64,000 bases of DNA from Phyto melanocephala (lineage: Eukaryota; Arthropoda; Insecta; Diptera; Rhinophoridae), in contig OW799236.1 of the NCBI GenBank assembly GCA_941918925.1, positions 86,268,213-86,332,212 on the forward strand, written 5' to 3'. The notes under the pieces were generated by a model. That model saw only the letters and a list, made by a program, of their open reading frames with translations, searched no databases and was not told the origin of the DNA. Shown one piece after another: positions 35,851 through 47,280 of this stretch. The position numbers were made by a program, and so were the translations under genes. Within the stretch, counting starts at the first letter, position 1, and every line of letters begins with the position of its first letter.

Positions 35851-36955
35851 ATGGGCATTTCCATGTCATCGTACGTGAGATTTGTACTCCTATAAAGTGG
35901 AGTAATTTTTGCAAAAGTAAGAGTAACTGAAACAACATTAGATTTTTATGTTTCATTCAAAGTGTAACTTATTTTAAAAAAAATTATTTATATTCAAATC
36001 ATTGTTGTCTAATATATCCATAAAAATAAAAATATATCGTACGTGACATAAAACAGAAGTGATTTTGAGGTATATATGAAAATATAAAAAAAAATCTGCG
36101 AGTCTTGGGAGGTAATTTTTCCTTTTTTAATTTCCAAATATTTTTCATTTGAAATCCATCATACTTAATGGAAAAAAATCTTTAAATGATTTTATAGTAA
36201 ATTCAATTTAATATTGTTCGTGACATATTGGACGTGACAGATTTTTCTCTAATAGTATTCTTAAGTAATAAAATTTATATTATGTTAAAAAAAGTTAAAT
36301 TCTAAATTAGGTGCTTGCGACTGTTCGAATACGAATGACGGAGACAAATAATGTTTTTGCATTACGTACGTGACATTAAAATAACATCCAAGGGAAGTAA
36401 AAAAAAATACCCCTAATTGAACTCTATATTTTCTTTTTTCTTATGGATCTTGTTAATTGTTGTTGTTACCTTAATTTTCAAGCATATTTACAATTACAAT
36501 TTATTTTTACAATTTAGTCGCTAAAAAAAATAGTTGATTGCATTTCTTTAAAATAAGTCAAAGAGATAATCAGATTAAACTCTTATTATTGCTCTTAAAA
36601 TAATTTAATAAGCTCTTAATACCTGCGCATAGTAGGCAGGTAGGTAAGGCTGGTGCAGAGTTACCCTCACACCACCACCCGGAGACCTTTACGGTCCATT
36701 GTGACGCCTTAATAGAGAGAAGAATAGACATAGTTAGAATATAAGAGAATGAGAAGCAGACCAGGTCAGAGTCTCTGGCGGGAAAAGAACCCGCAACCCC
36801 CAAACTAGCAGACCAGCACACTACTGACTAGTCCACCGGGGCACCCTGCGCATAGTAAAATTTGAGTGTGTTTTTTATCAATGAACTTATATTGAAAAAC
36901 TTTTAAGAGTTTTTAGTTTTACAGTCGTGGTTGACATATTCATGGAAATGCCCAT
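35851..36955 (-). mobile_element. DNA element with repeated GTCACGTACG motifs, copy 2
   Basis: Inverted ends ATGGGCATTTCCATG (35851) and CATGGAAATGCCCAT (to 36955) are perfect over 15 bp. The motif CGTACGTGAC occurs at 36038 and 36365, with variants at 35870 (CGTACGTGAG), about 36218 (TTCGTGAC) and 36230 (GGACGTGAC), in the same order as in copy 1. No coding region. Without the SINE the copy is about 880 bp. No clear target duplication beyond AT, so the superfamily is open. Confidence 0.72.
36635..36844 (-). mobile_element. tRNA-derived SINE with 13-bp target duplication
   Basis: A 210-bp insert flanked by exact direct repeats CCTGCGCATAGTA (36622-36634 and 36845-36857). On the minus strand it starts GGTGCCCCGGTGGACTAGTC, with an A-box-like TGGACTAGTCAGT, then a B-box-like GGGTTCTTTTCCCGCC about 60 nt from the start, a tRNA-unrelated body, and an end rich in CCTACCTGCC. 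It is less AT-rich than its host. The sister element at 2195-3044 shows the empty site. Transcription by RNA polymerase III and mobilisation by a LINE are expected for this class. Confidence 0.85.
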
Positions 36956-37225
36956 ATGTGTGTATATATTAATTTATCACATAGAAAGTATATGTACATA
37001 TGTATATATTTTTCTTGCCACATATATTTTGTATTATTATTTACAAAAAAAAATTAATAATTCCAAACCTTTTTTTTAAATTTTAATTAAGAACTTACTA
37101 CTTATCTTCAAAAAGTTACTGGTTGTAACCAATCAGCTGTTTAACGCTGATATATTAGTAATATTGGTCCCAAATGAACAAATGGATAATAAATTATAGT
37201 ATTGATAATTTTAAAATATAATTTT

Positions 37226-37990
37226 ATACCCTTCACACGACAATGTTAAATGGCATATATAGATTTGTCATTCATGTTCTTTGGCTTGTTTTTACCACAA
37301 AAATTTAAATTTTTAAGCCCTAGGATAATTAATAGACACGGTTGTTACTATTCAAAAATTTGGAATGCTTCTGGAGATACTCATGAAAAATGTTGGACAA
37401 ATTTGTCACTAATCGGCAAAGTTATAGGCAAAAATTATTTGAAAAAATATTAATTTTTTTAAATATATCAACATGTTTTAAACTCCTAAATAATTTTTAA
37501 ACATCCTTAAGATACCAAATTATAAGCGATATTAGAAACCTCTCTAAGAAAAACTAACAAATCGGTTTTAAACTAACTTAGATGTAAGCACTCAACTGCT
37601 TCAGTGTTTGTTCTAAAATTTACAAACGAAAATAGATATTTTTTAGTTTCTACACAACCAAGAGAGCCAATATGGGGATCAAATGAAAGGGCTTAAGTAT
37701 TAAAATATAGTAAGATATTAAAAGAAAAAAAAATACAAGATGGCGTCCTAGATTAAATAGCGATTATGTGAGTCAAATATAGTAGTTACGTCGTTGTCCC
37801 CTTTAACCCCTACAATATTGGTACCAAATAAAAGGGCTTGACATGTACAATGTAGTAAATGATGGCGTCTGAAACAAAATGATGAAAAATTTTTTTTTAA
37901 TCCCAACAAATAAGAGGGCCTGACTATTAGAATACAGTTAGTTATGTAAAAATTTAAAATCAAAGATGACGTCGAAAATAATATGGAAAA
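37226..37990 (+). repeat. Family A repeat, no hairpin end
   Basis: TTATACCCTTCACACGACAA at the left, then TACCACAAAAATTTAAATTT, CCTAGGATAATT, ACTAACTTAGATGTAAGCAC and AGATGGCGTC units. The right end is lost. Confidence 0.65.
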
Positions 37991-39190
37991 TTAACTCGCA
38001 TATATTTTCAATGAATTTTTAAATTTGGCTTTCGATACACCGTTGAGAAACACTTTAAAATGTTATAGTCTTTAGAAGTCTAAATAAAAAATAACAAAAA
38101 TTATTAATATGTTGTTTCCGTTGGTTGGTGGTTTATTTTGTTGCTGTTTTTTCTTCATCTTCTTCTACTTAATTTTGTTCCGAATTATTGTCCATTTATG
38201 TAAATTATTTACACACATGTGAATTCCAAGATGTTGCTGAATTTTAATATGAAACCAGAGCAAACAGCTAAAATGGTACATCCTGCTTATTCAAGGATAA
38301 CATGCCCAGCTAAAAAAATTTTTTTGAACTTAAAAGCATTTGGTTTTGTTAATGATGATTTTTAGCATAAAAGCTTTGCTTGTTAAGCTGTTATTTTACT
38401 TTTTAACAAGTCACTTACAAAAGCTGAGAATTGTGCTTTCAATTGAAAGTGATTTGTTGGGTTCATATTATTAACTACATAAACTATTAATATATATTAA
38501 TGTAATAATAATTTATGCAAACAACACCATTAGTACAATAATATGACCCAAAGGGAAAATCTACATGAAAAGGGCCTTATTTAGTAGAGATGGAAAATCC
38601 CACTTTTGTTTCATCTTTAAAAGTAAACTTTTAGATCTTCCTTCGAAAAGCGGAGAAAAATGTATATTAGGTGTTTTAGAATTCTTAAATATTAAATATG
38701 TAGTTTGTTTTCATTTGCCAAGCAAACCTCTTTCAATTTTATCCATTGAATTTTTGTAACATTGACTTAAAGCAAATATTCTTAGCCGGTACCTTCATAT
38801 ACATTTTTATTAATATAAATATTTTAATATTTATGAAAATATTTCGCTACAAACGTAACTTTAATATAAACAAATTTACTATTAATAAGTTATATTCGTA
38901 GTATTTAAAATGTAGTGATTTGTTTTGGGGGTTTTACAGAAAAGCTGGTATAGGGCATTAAAATTTATTGGGTATCTTGTTTCATTCTTAACTAAAAATT
39001 TTAAAGAAATAATTTTAAAACTTTGTTCTAATACATATGTGAATTTATAAAAGGTACTAAATTTTAAAAATATGCATTAAATTCGATCAGAAGTGATTTA
39101 AAATCATTTACTTATATTGACCGTATTTATAATGAATTTACGAAACTTCTTTGAAATTGTCGAATGTATTGTAATTTGTATTTCCATTTA
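37991..39190. other. AT-rich stretch, no supported feature
   Basis: A 64-codon frame at 38565-38759 has no recognisable domain. Nothing else seen. Confidence 0.45.
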
Positions 39191-40145
39191 CCCTTGAAAA
39201 AATTACAAAATAGGGCCGCCCAAATTTAAGACACATGATACATTTCTAGGGAAACAGCTGAGGAAACAGTGATGGTTAAGGGGGGCAGAGCCGTCATTAC
39301 TACATGAGATCCATATAACCGCCATTTTATTTCAGACGCCATGTTAGATTAGAACTTTTGCATATTAAGCTGTATTCTAGTGGTCAAGCCCTTTCGTTTG
39401 AAACCAATATTGAGGGGATTGAAATGTGTACATGTTTAATTATTGTACTAAATTTGAGCCATATATAAATTTTTTGTTTGCCATTTTGTAGTGGCACTCA
39501 TCATGGATTTTAAGTTTTTTGCTTGCTTTTTATATTTTGCAGGTCAGGTCCTTTCTTTTGATGGCCATATCGATTCCCTTCATTGTTCGAAAGATGAAAA
39601 AATCAATTTTCGTTTTTAAATTTTACGCAAAACCACCGAAGCATTTGTTTTTTTTTTCTTTTTCAGTTTCAGACCGGTTTGTCAGTTTCTCTTAGTAATA
39701 ATTTCCAAGACTAGGGCGTGTAATTCTGTGTCTTTATCAACTTGATATATTTAAAAAATATAATTTTTAAAAATTTATTTATAACTTTATCGATTAGATT
39801 ACCGAAGTGTCCAAAATTTCTTACAAATAGCTCTAGAGGCATATAATATCCAATGATAGCAAAAGTGTCTAAAAATAATCATAGTGACGAAAAGTGTTAA
39901 TTTTTATGGAAAAAATATGGGGAAAACAGAGGCAGTCGTGTATATCTAGTCTCAGAGAGTTATGGGACAATTTTACTGGATTTCAATTAGAATGCATTCC
40001 CAAAAATTTCTTAAAGGTTGATATAGCATACAGCTCTGTGCCACATGTATTGGCTTAGTAAAAATGATTTCAATCACCATACAGACAGACGGACATTTCT
40101 CAATAGACTCCACTGGGGTCGGAAATAAATATTGTAGAAAACTAT
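39191..40145 (-). repeat. Family A repeat, both ends lost
   Basis: Internal family blocks only: CAGACGCCATGTTAGAT, GTATTCTAGTGGTCAAGCCC, TATCGATTAGATTACCGAAG, CATACAGACAGACGGACATT and GGGGTCGGAAATAAATATTG. Confidence 0.65.
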
Positions 40146-41169
40146 TTTCTGAAGACTGCTTTAAAATTTGAATTAATGCTTTAATTTGGTATTGTCTATA
40201 TTTCTGAAATAAATCTATGGTAATAAGCAAAAACTACTTATGTCTGTTATTATCGTTTTGCTGGAAGGTCCTTCTAATTGTTTAATCGTGTTTTATAAAT
40301 TGATTTCCTTTAAAATAAATACTGTTATATGAATTCCGCACTATATTAAATATTATTATAATTATAAGTTAAATATATTATTCGAAATGATAGTGATCGT
40401 TGAAAAAATACAGGCAATAAGTTTTGACGCTATAGTTTCCTGTAAAGTTATCAAGAATAGTTAAAAATGTACTCAAGTGTAGTCTTAAATTGCGTAACTG
40501 CAATTCTGTTGTTATCTCAATTTTAGTTTATGTCGACTTAAGCTGATATTTGTTTTTGCCAAAAAAAATTTTATTTTTTATACACATTTTAATTAAATTA
40601 AATTAAGAGGGTATATATGAATACTTTAGAATTTACTATTTAAGTAAAAAGTACATTGAAAGACTTCCATAAATACGCAATAAATGAAATATTTTCTACA
40701 TATGCGTAATACCATTTCAAATCAACTTAGAGGTGTACCTTACCTCCTTCGATTTTTGCAATTTTTCTTATATATACAGTATATCATAGAAATGAGAAAA
40801 AATTTAAATTTGAGGTCACTGACTCATCTGGATCTGAAAATATGAGGTCTTGAACAACGGAAAAAACCATACAAATACACAAATTGTACTTATCTAATAG
40901 TCATTATCTGGAAAATATAGATTTGTATTTAAACAGCGAAAGGTTATAAAATTTTTTATGATTTGCTATACAACATGATTTTTTTCTTGGATAGATCAAA
41001 GGTCATTTCTCTGGACCTATAAGTCGTGAAGCTATATCTCTGAAGGCGACCTTTTGAAAAATTAAAAAAAATATATATATTTGTTCAAGACGGGCTTCTT
41101 CTCTATTGTTGTGGCAAATTTCAAAGTGGGACAATATTTGAATCCAGAAATATAAATCAAACTGTAAGT
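40146..41169. other. AT-rich stretch, no supported feature
   Basis: No coding region or transposon end recognised. Confidence 0.5.
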
Positions 41170-41480
41170 TAAGTTATTTTTCACCACCACAAAAAAAGGT
41201 GCAGGGTATACTAATTTTGCCATTGCGTGCTTAACATATGAAAGTATTTATTTTATATCCGATCCTAATTTTACACTATATCACGAAAAATAACCTTTGA
41301 CCTTTCCAAGACAAAAAACTCATGTTGTATATTAATTCAAAGGCAATCTGATAACCTTTCAAATGCAATACCTGTAATACTTTTTTAAATAGTGGCAATA
41401 AAAGGCTACGTTGCGTATTCGAAAGTTATTTTAAAAACGTAAACGTGTCATATTATTCCTTCTTTTGCTAAAACAATGTT
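41170..41480 (+). repeat. Family B repeat, 5' fragment
   Basis: TTTTTCACCACCACAAAAAA followed by GGTGCAGGGTATACTAATTTTGCCAT resembles the start of family B (compare 50382). The right part is lost. Confidence 0.5.
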
Positions 41481-43179
41481 GTTAATCACAAACATAGTTT
41501 CAAAACGGTAAATACTAATAAAATATATTTTTTTAAAAAAACCAAATACATAAGTAAAAATAACAAACTTCGAATTATTCTTCGTTCTACGATACACTTT
41601 ACACAAACTTAACAAATTTGGAAACAGTAATTTCAGCAGATGCTGTAACCCATTATTATAAACATTTTTAAAAAATTTTATTCAATCGTTAATATTGTCA
41701 AAAAATATATTTTAATGTGAAATTTCTTACAATTATTGTAAATTTAAAAATATTTTTTTGGAATCATTTGTAAAATTTTCTTGACACACATGTTTGTGTA
41801 AAAACGTTGTTTTTTTAACTCGTGTAAAAATTTGTTAATCTTCAAATATCTGTTTGCCAACGTATTTCTGTCTGCCTTTTCCAGATGTTTTTGATAATAA
41901 ATTCGCCTTAAATCAACTGCATAATATTACAATTCTTTTTTAAGCTGCTTTTCTATTACACCAGTATATTGTTTTAAGTATTAAAATTTACATATTTAAA
42001 TTAAATTAATTTGCATTTGCCACAAAAATATAAATGAAATATAAAACAAGTAAAAGTGCTATATGCGGCTTAGCCGAATTCACCACCAATTCAATGTAGA
42101 TATTTTGAACCATAAAATTTAATATTTTATTAGCAGAACCTAAACTTCTCTGCTGGCCCGAAAAAAATTTTGTCTTCCTTTCCTGTTCCAATTAGAAAAA
42201 CCAAATGTCATTGTACACATAAGACATTACGATGCATCGTTTGGTAATGGTTCAAGTGACAATAAAAAATCACAATATGGAAAATGGAGAGCATTTTGTT
42301 TATATTTGCATGGGAATATATAGGAAAATTTAAATGCGATATATCCGGAACCAGTGGGCCGAAAAAGTGAAAAAAAACATAAACCATCTGCAGACCATCC
42401 CCAAAGTACCCTGGTTGAAATTAGTCGACTCGTTTCCGCAGTTAGTGGTGGCATCACTTCTATATATTTTTCCATTATATAGATTAAAAACTGTAACCTC
42501 TTTACGACATATTTTATTTGATTCGCTATTTAGTCTCAAAATGAAACCAAAAGAATTTCTACAATAGGAGTAATACTACCCACATTTTCTAATCACAATG
42601 TCGTATTTTCACGGAAACTGAGTAGTACGAATTGGTAGCTAGAGATAGTTAAAAAATAATATTAATACTTCATCCTTTTTTATTAATAAAATTGTATATA
42701 AATACATAAATTATGTTGACCGTAAGCAACTTTCGCTAACTTTCAGCAGCCGTTTTCTTCAAATGAAAGAAGGTTATCAGACTTCCCCACAAAACATCTT
42801 TTTTGGGCACAAAACTCGACATTATTGTAGCGATTGAATAACATGCGTGTTTACACTTTGGCGTTTATTGAATACTGACTTATAACGACAGATGTTTACC
42901 CTCCCAAAGTACCATACTTGTTATTATTGACACAAACCATATGTGACAGTTATGCCATATGTTGTCCAAATCGACATTATTAACTTGCATACCCAATATA
43001 TAAAAATTTTAAACACTTAATTAGATGCGTGCAAAGTTTCATAATAATCGGGTAAGTAGAGGTGGTGGAAAAGGAATATTTATTTTGTATATGCGTTACG
43101 CTACCCAATTTTAAATTATGATATTGTGTTGTAACTGGAGCCATAAGCGGTAAAAATTATGTTGCAAAGTTGTGGTTAA

Positions 43180-44345
43180 TTTTATAGATGGTCGTAAAGT
43201 GGGAGCGTTACACATATAAGTCACCAATTTATTTCAAATTACATGAACATTTAAAACCTATAGCAATATACAAAGTACACTATATAGTAGAGTATGTTTT
43301 GTATGAAAGGTGGGAGTTAAAGTAGGCGTGTCAAGGTAACATCTTATAATGAATTCAATCTAGATTTTTATATTCATTTAAAATCTTTATCCATATAGAA
43401 AATATAGGAATTTAAGCAAAACTTTATATGGGAAGTGGGCGTGTCACATTCCTTTTTTTAAGCTTAAGGTAATATTAACACTACGCTTTTAAAAATTCAG
43501 CTCCGTACCTAGATTTTTTGCTGTTTTATAAGGTTTTACATTTTATTATTAGCAGAGAGGTGAAAGTTAATGTAGGCGTGTCAAGGTAAATTCTGTTAAT
43601 AAATTAAACTTGGACATAGAGACTAAAACATTTGTGCATACAGAAATTATATAAATTTAATAAAAGCCGCTATATAAAAGGTGGGCTTGTCACCTTTAAT
43701 TTCTGGTATTATAATAAAATTAAGAGCAAAAATTACAAAAATTTCAATATCGTTCATCTATTGTTGCTGGCTTTATGATCTTTTAAATTTTATTCACTTT
43801 AGATTATGTCATATGTGAGAGGTGGGCGTTAAAGTAGGCGTATCAAAGTAATTTTTATTTTATTTTTTTTAAACTTTAGCGTAGAAGGCAGTAAAGAGTC
43901 GTTTGCAGTGAAACAAGCAGAGGCAAAATTTTCGGCGCGGCGGCTGAGCAATTTTTAAGCGGCGGCGGCTGTAACAAATTAAAATCGGCGGCTCAAAATT
44001 TCAAAGTGACGTCGCTAAAATGTTTTTTAAAAATTCTAACGGTAAAATATTACTAAATTTTTCATTACTTTTTCGAAGAAAATTTCTTCTTGAGTCTACT
44101 GAAGTTGATCAAAACTGCGGCTTTCTTGAGCCGTTTTAAGCCGACAAAAACGGCGGCGGCGTGGACATTGAAAAAAGCCCGGCGGCGGCGCGCCGTCGGC
44201 TCTGAGCCGGTCGACTTGTTTTACTGGTCGTTTGTTCTTCCAAAATCTTTTTCTATATTGAAATTCTATGAGTTAAAGAAAAAGTGTTATATGGGAGGTG
44301 GGTGTTAAAGTAGACTTATCACCATTATTTTCCGTTATTACAATA
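43180..44345. repeat. Tandem units of TTAAAGTAGGCGTGTC
   Basis: The phrase GGTGGGCGTTAAAGTAGGCG and its variants recur at about 43308, 43562, 43819 and 44297, alternating with ATGGGAAGTGGGCGTGTCAC-like phrases (43430, 43678), giving a unit near 250 bp. Related units occur in the other family B copies at 29815-29975 and, inverted, at 51100-51420. Confidence 0.7.
43906..44226. mobile_element. hAT-type MITE, CGG-rich, 8-bp target duplication
   Basis: 321 bp bounded by CAGTGAAACAAG and CTTGTTTTACTG (one mismatch) and flanked by an exact 8-bp direct repeat GTCGTTTG (43898-43905, 44227-44234). The terminal CAGTG and 8-bp duplication are typical of hAT elements. The body is rich in GGCGGCGGC and GCCGTC runs near both ends, strikingly GC-rich against about 70% AT surroundings. 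The interrupted host phrase (AAAGAGTCGTTTGTTCTTCC) is restored when the insert is removed. The frame across it has no domain. Confidence 0.85.
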
Positions 44346-44878
44346 ACATTAACTAAAAAGCTATATTTGCGAAATTTCACCATTGGTTCTAATGCGTTTT
44401 ATTTTTAAAATGGACTAGAAAACCTTGTGGGCGCTAAATTTATGTACTTTTAGCTCTATAACTCCTTTCGTAATGAACGAGGGAACTAACTTTTTTACTC
44501 AAAAAATAAACCTTTACAATTTTATCATTCTACGTTAATGTGTTTAGATGCTAACATATTTCGTTCGATGCCTGAAAAATATTTTTATGATCTACTATAT
44601 CATCCTAAACTGAAACCAGGACTCAGCAAATATACTCATTATAGGGTATAAAATAAATATTTCCTTGTGTTATAAACGGAATAACAAAATAAATATACAC
44701 AGACACCATTTTGTATAACCCACACGTGTATTGCAATCTATAATTCTCTTCCTAATAGACCGATTTAGCAAATTTTTAATAGCAAACATTTCTGACTTAT
44801 TAGATACGTTCTGAGTAAATTTAATTTTCAAAACCTTTCTGTTCGAGCTCTATTGTGCTTTTAACAGACAGACAGATT

Positions 44879-44917
44879 GACATTGAGACAGAGTGACATT
44901 GAGACAGAGTGACATAG
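44879..44917. repeat. 18-bp direct duplication
   Basis: GACATTGAGACAGAGTGA occurs twice in tandem within the GACAGACAGA block of the family B repeat. Confidence 0.7.
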
Positions 44918-45036
44918 CTAGATCGCCGTTAAATAAAACCAGTACTCAGAAGAGATATAACATCTAAAATGAATTTTTTAAACTGTTACAAACGAAATGA
45001 CAAAATGAATTCACTCCAATTTTTTTTTGGTGGAGG

Positions 45037-46125
45037 TTATGAAAATGGTACAGCAAATATATGGAAGCGATAAGAGTTTATGAATTTTAAACAGTAGTTT
45101 AATTGCTAAAAACTTTTTTATATATTCAAAAGACACTACACTTAGCAGAGGCTGCAAAATTAAAAATTTAAACAAGTTTTCGATTAGCTTTCTTAATTAA
45201 AAGTTCGTTAAAAATTTAAAAAAAGGTGGTTCAAGTTTCTTGTTAAAACTAGAAGATATAAAATATCTACTGTAATTGTGTTTTTCATAAATTAAGAAAG
45301 TTTTTTCTTAAATTATGATTTTACAGATCCTAACATTTTATCACTAAAGTTGTTCTCTATTACTAAATAGATCATTTATGTTTAAACTTTAAATATGTCC
45401 TTGTTATCTCCTGCTTAAAAAGTTAAACACTTAAATCAAAAACTATTTTACTTAGAGAAATAATTAAACTTAGTGGCGCGATTGTGGTGTTGACTTAACT
45501 TGGACAATAAAAATAATTAATGCGTTTTTGTACAGGCAGGCAAATGGCAAATCAATTTCCAACAGCCAAATGTTTTTCTTGAATTTTATTTCGTTTTTTA
45601 TTTGTTTTTTTTTATTATTTTTTTTTTAGTTTCCTTGAAACAGTGCCAAACAAGTTGCTGCCAGCCACATTCCATACTTTACTGGCACACAATTATATTA
45701 ATTAAGGGATATTAAAATCTTATTAATTTGCAAAGTAGTTAAGATTTGAAGATTGAGGGTGTATGTATGTATACATTTTAAATTGATTTTAAGATTTTTT
45801 TTAAATTTATGGCAACAAAATTTTGTTTTAAACAATTTAATAGAAAGTATTTTTAAAAGATTTTTAAACAAATTTATTTACGTTATATTTTTTGTTTGAA
45901 AAATTGTTGATTATATAAATATACTTCCATAAATAGAATTTATAACAGGCATATCGATGGTCACGCGTAGAAAGGCCCTAACTTGATTTTTTAACAAATT
46001 GAGCTTTTCAGTGACTTCCATACATTTCACATAAATACACCTCGACAAAAATATTTAATGCAATATTATCAAAAACAACTGTTTAACAAACAATTTTACT
46101 AAAGAAGTTACATTATGATAATATA
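45037..46125. other. AT-rich stretch, no supported feature
   Basis: Poly-T and AT-rich DNA. No coding region or transposon end recognised. Confidence 0.5.
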
Positions 46126-46484
46126 AAGGGTCCGCCATCTAATGTTTTTTGTTTCAACTAGTGCTTATTTCGTGAATGGTAACACTTAGCTCATGTCTGA
46201 TTTGACAGATAATTAGTTTTATCCTTCCGCTATACATACATGCTAATGGTGCAACATTTAGTGCGGGTTTTGGTCCAGAGGCATAATTGGAACATTTTTC
46301 TTCGAAAATGAGCAAGGAGTGGCCGTAGTCAATGGCGATCTTTATCGGGCCATGTTGAACGAAAATTGAAGAGGAGGATATTGGCAACATTCGGTTTCAA
46401 CAGGACGGCGCTACGTGGCATACAGCTTAAGCCACACTTTTTTATAGCATTTTCAAAAAAAAAAATTATTTGGCGGACCCTTTA
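46126..46484 (+). mobile_element. Deleted mariner-like element, family M1 copy 2
   Basis: 359 bp. Ends AAGGGTCCGCCATCT and TGGCGGACCCTT with TA on both sides (46124-46125, 46485-46486). Shares TAGTGCTTATTTCGTGAATG and ATTTGACAGATAATTAG with copies 1 and 3. It has lost the SDEAHF block but keeps a second-Asp block (FQQDGATWHTA, about 46396-46428). Confidence 0.85.
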
Positions 46485-47065
46485 TTAAAAGTATAATGAT
46501 ACCTCACATTTAGACACCCTTTATTTATCTAAATTCACTTAATTATCTCTGACGTGATTTAAAAAATAATTGAACTTCATTGAAAAAAAATTGTACGAAA
46601 ATCAAAGCAAAATAAAATTTTAGCGCTTCCCAGCGTGTTTTCAGTTAATGGCTAGTACCTTTTGATTATAAATAGTTAACAACGTTGCCTTTTAGGGAAT
46701 TGTCAACTTTTGTTATGATATTTTTTTGCCTTTTAGTAACGCAGAAGTTGCGCGCGTATTCAGTGGTATGCAAACAAAACTTAAATAAGAAACAGATTTA
46801 ATTTAAATACATCGAATTCACTTCTGTGCATTAGATATGTATTAAGAAGATTAAGTAGATGTTGCCAAAGTTTTGAAATAACAAAGGATCTTAAACAAAT
46901 TTTGATTAAGATAAATATGTAACTGAAAATGATTTTTTGTCTGGCTCAGAAGTAAAAAAAATTATAAAATATTTAACATGGGCATCCAAATACCCGAAAT
47001 TGTCTTAAATGCCATAAAATTGTATAATTTATTCCATAAAAACATCCTTTAATTTAAATATATAA

Positions 47066-47277
47066 TAAAGTGATCGACTCGGTTCTTCAACCGGTGAAAA
47101 ACCCGGGTTAATTCTACTTCAGCCGGCAGTTTTTTTCCAAATGTTGATTTTTCGAAAGTTAACTGGTTAACCGGTTTCTTTTGAATTTTTAAAAAAAGCT
47201 ACAGTTTTTTTCCAATTTAAAATTTTGAACTATTCGAAAACCGGTTTTTAAAAAAAGTCAAATAAGCGATCACCCTA
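47066..47277. mobile_element. MITE rich in AACCGG palindromes
   Basis: Ends TAAAGTGATCG and CGATCACCCTA are near-perfect inverted repeats, with CCGGTG, TTAACTGGTTAACCGG and AAAACCGG inside. The right target duplication seems to be AT-rich (ATATATA); the mariner-like element that follows inserted in it. A hAT-type MITE is likely but not proven. Confidence 0.6.
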
Positions 47278-47280
47278 ATA

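Larger units (their letters stand above)
42044..45036 (-). repeat. Family B hairpin-ended repeat, 3-kb copy
   Basis: Starts AAACAAGTAAAAGTGCTATA with hairpin GCGGCTTAGCCGAATT and CACCACCAAT; ends AACGAAATGACAAAATGAAT and TTTTTTTTGGTGGAGGTTAT. The interior holds a tandem block (43180-44345), a hAT-type MITE (43906-44226) and a duplicated GACATTGAGACAGAGTGA (44879-44917). A segment at 42225-42570 does not align with other copies and is unexplained. Confidence 0.65.

Noticed and set aside
36570..36821. 83-residue frame on the minus strand
   Set aside because: It is the SINE body and its host element read through; no protein similarity.
38565..38759. 64-residue frame MKRALFSRDGKSHF...
   Set aside because: Plausible composition but no recognisable family, no splice or leader signals, and no second line of evidence.
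43926..44215. CpG island or promoter suggested by the GGCGGC runs
   Set aside because: The GC-rich block coincides exactly with a hAT-type MITE bounded by an 8-bp duplication.
44090..44308. 72-residue basic open frame
   Set aside because: It crosses the edge of the hAT-type MITE and is explained by the CGG runs read as Arg/Ala.
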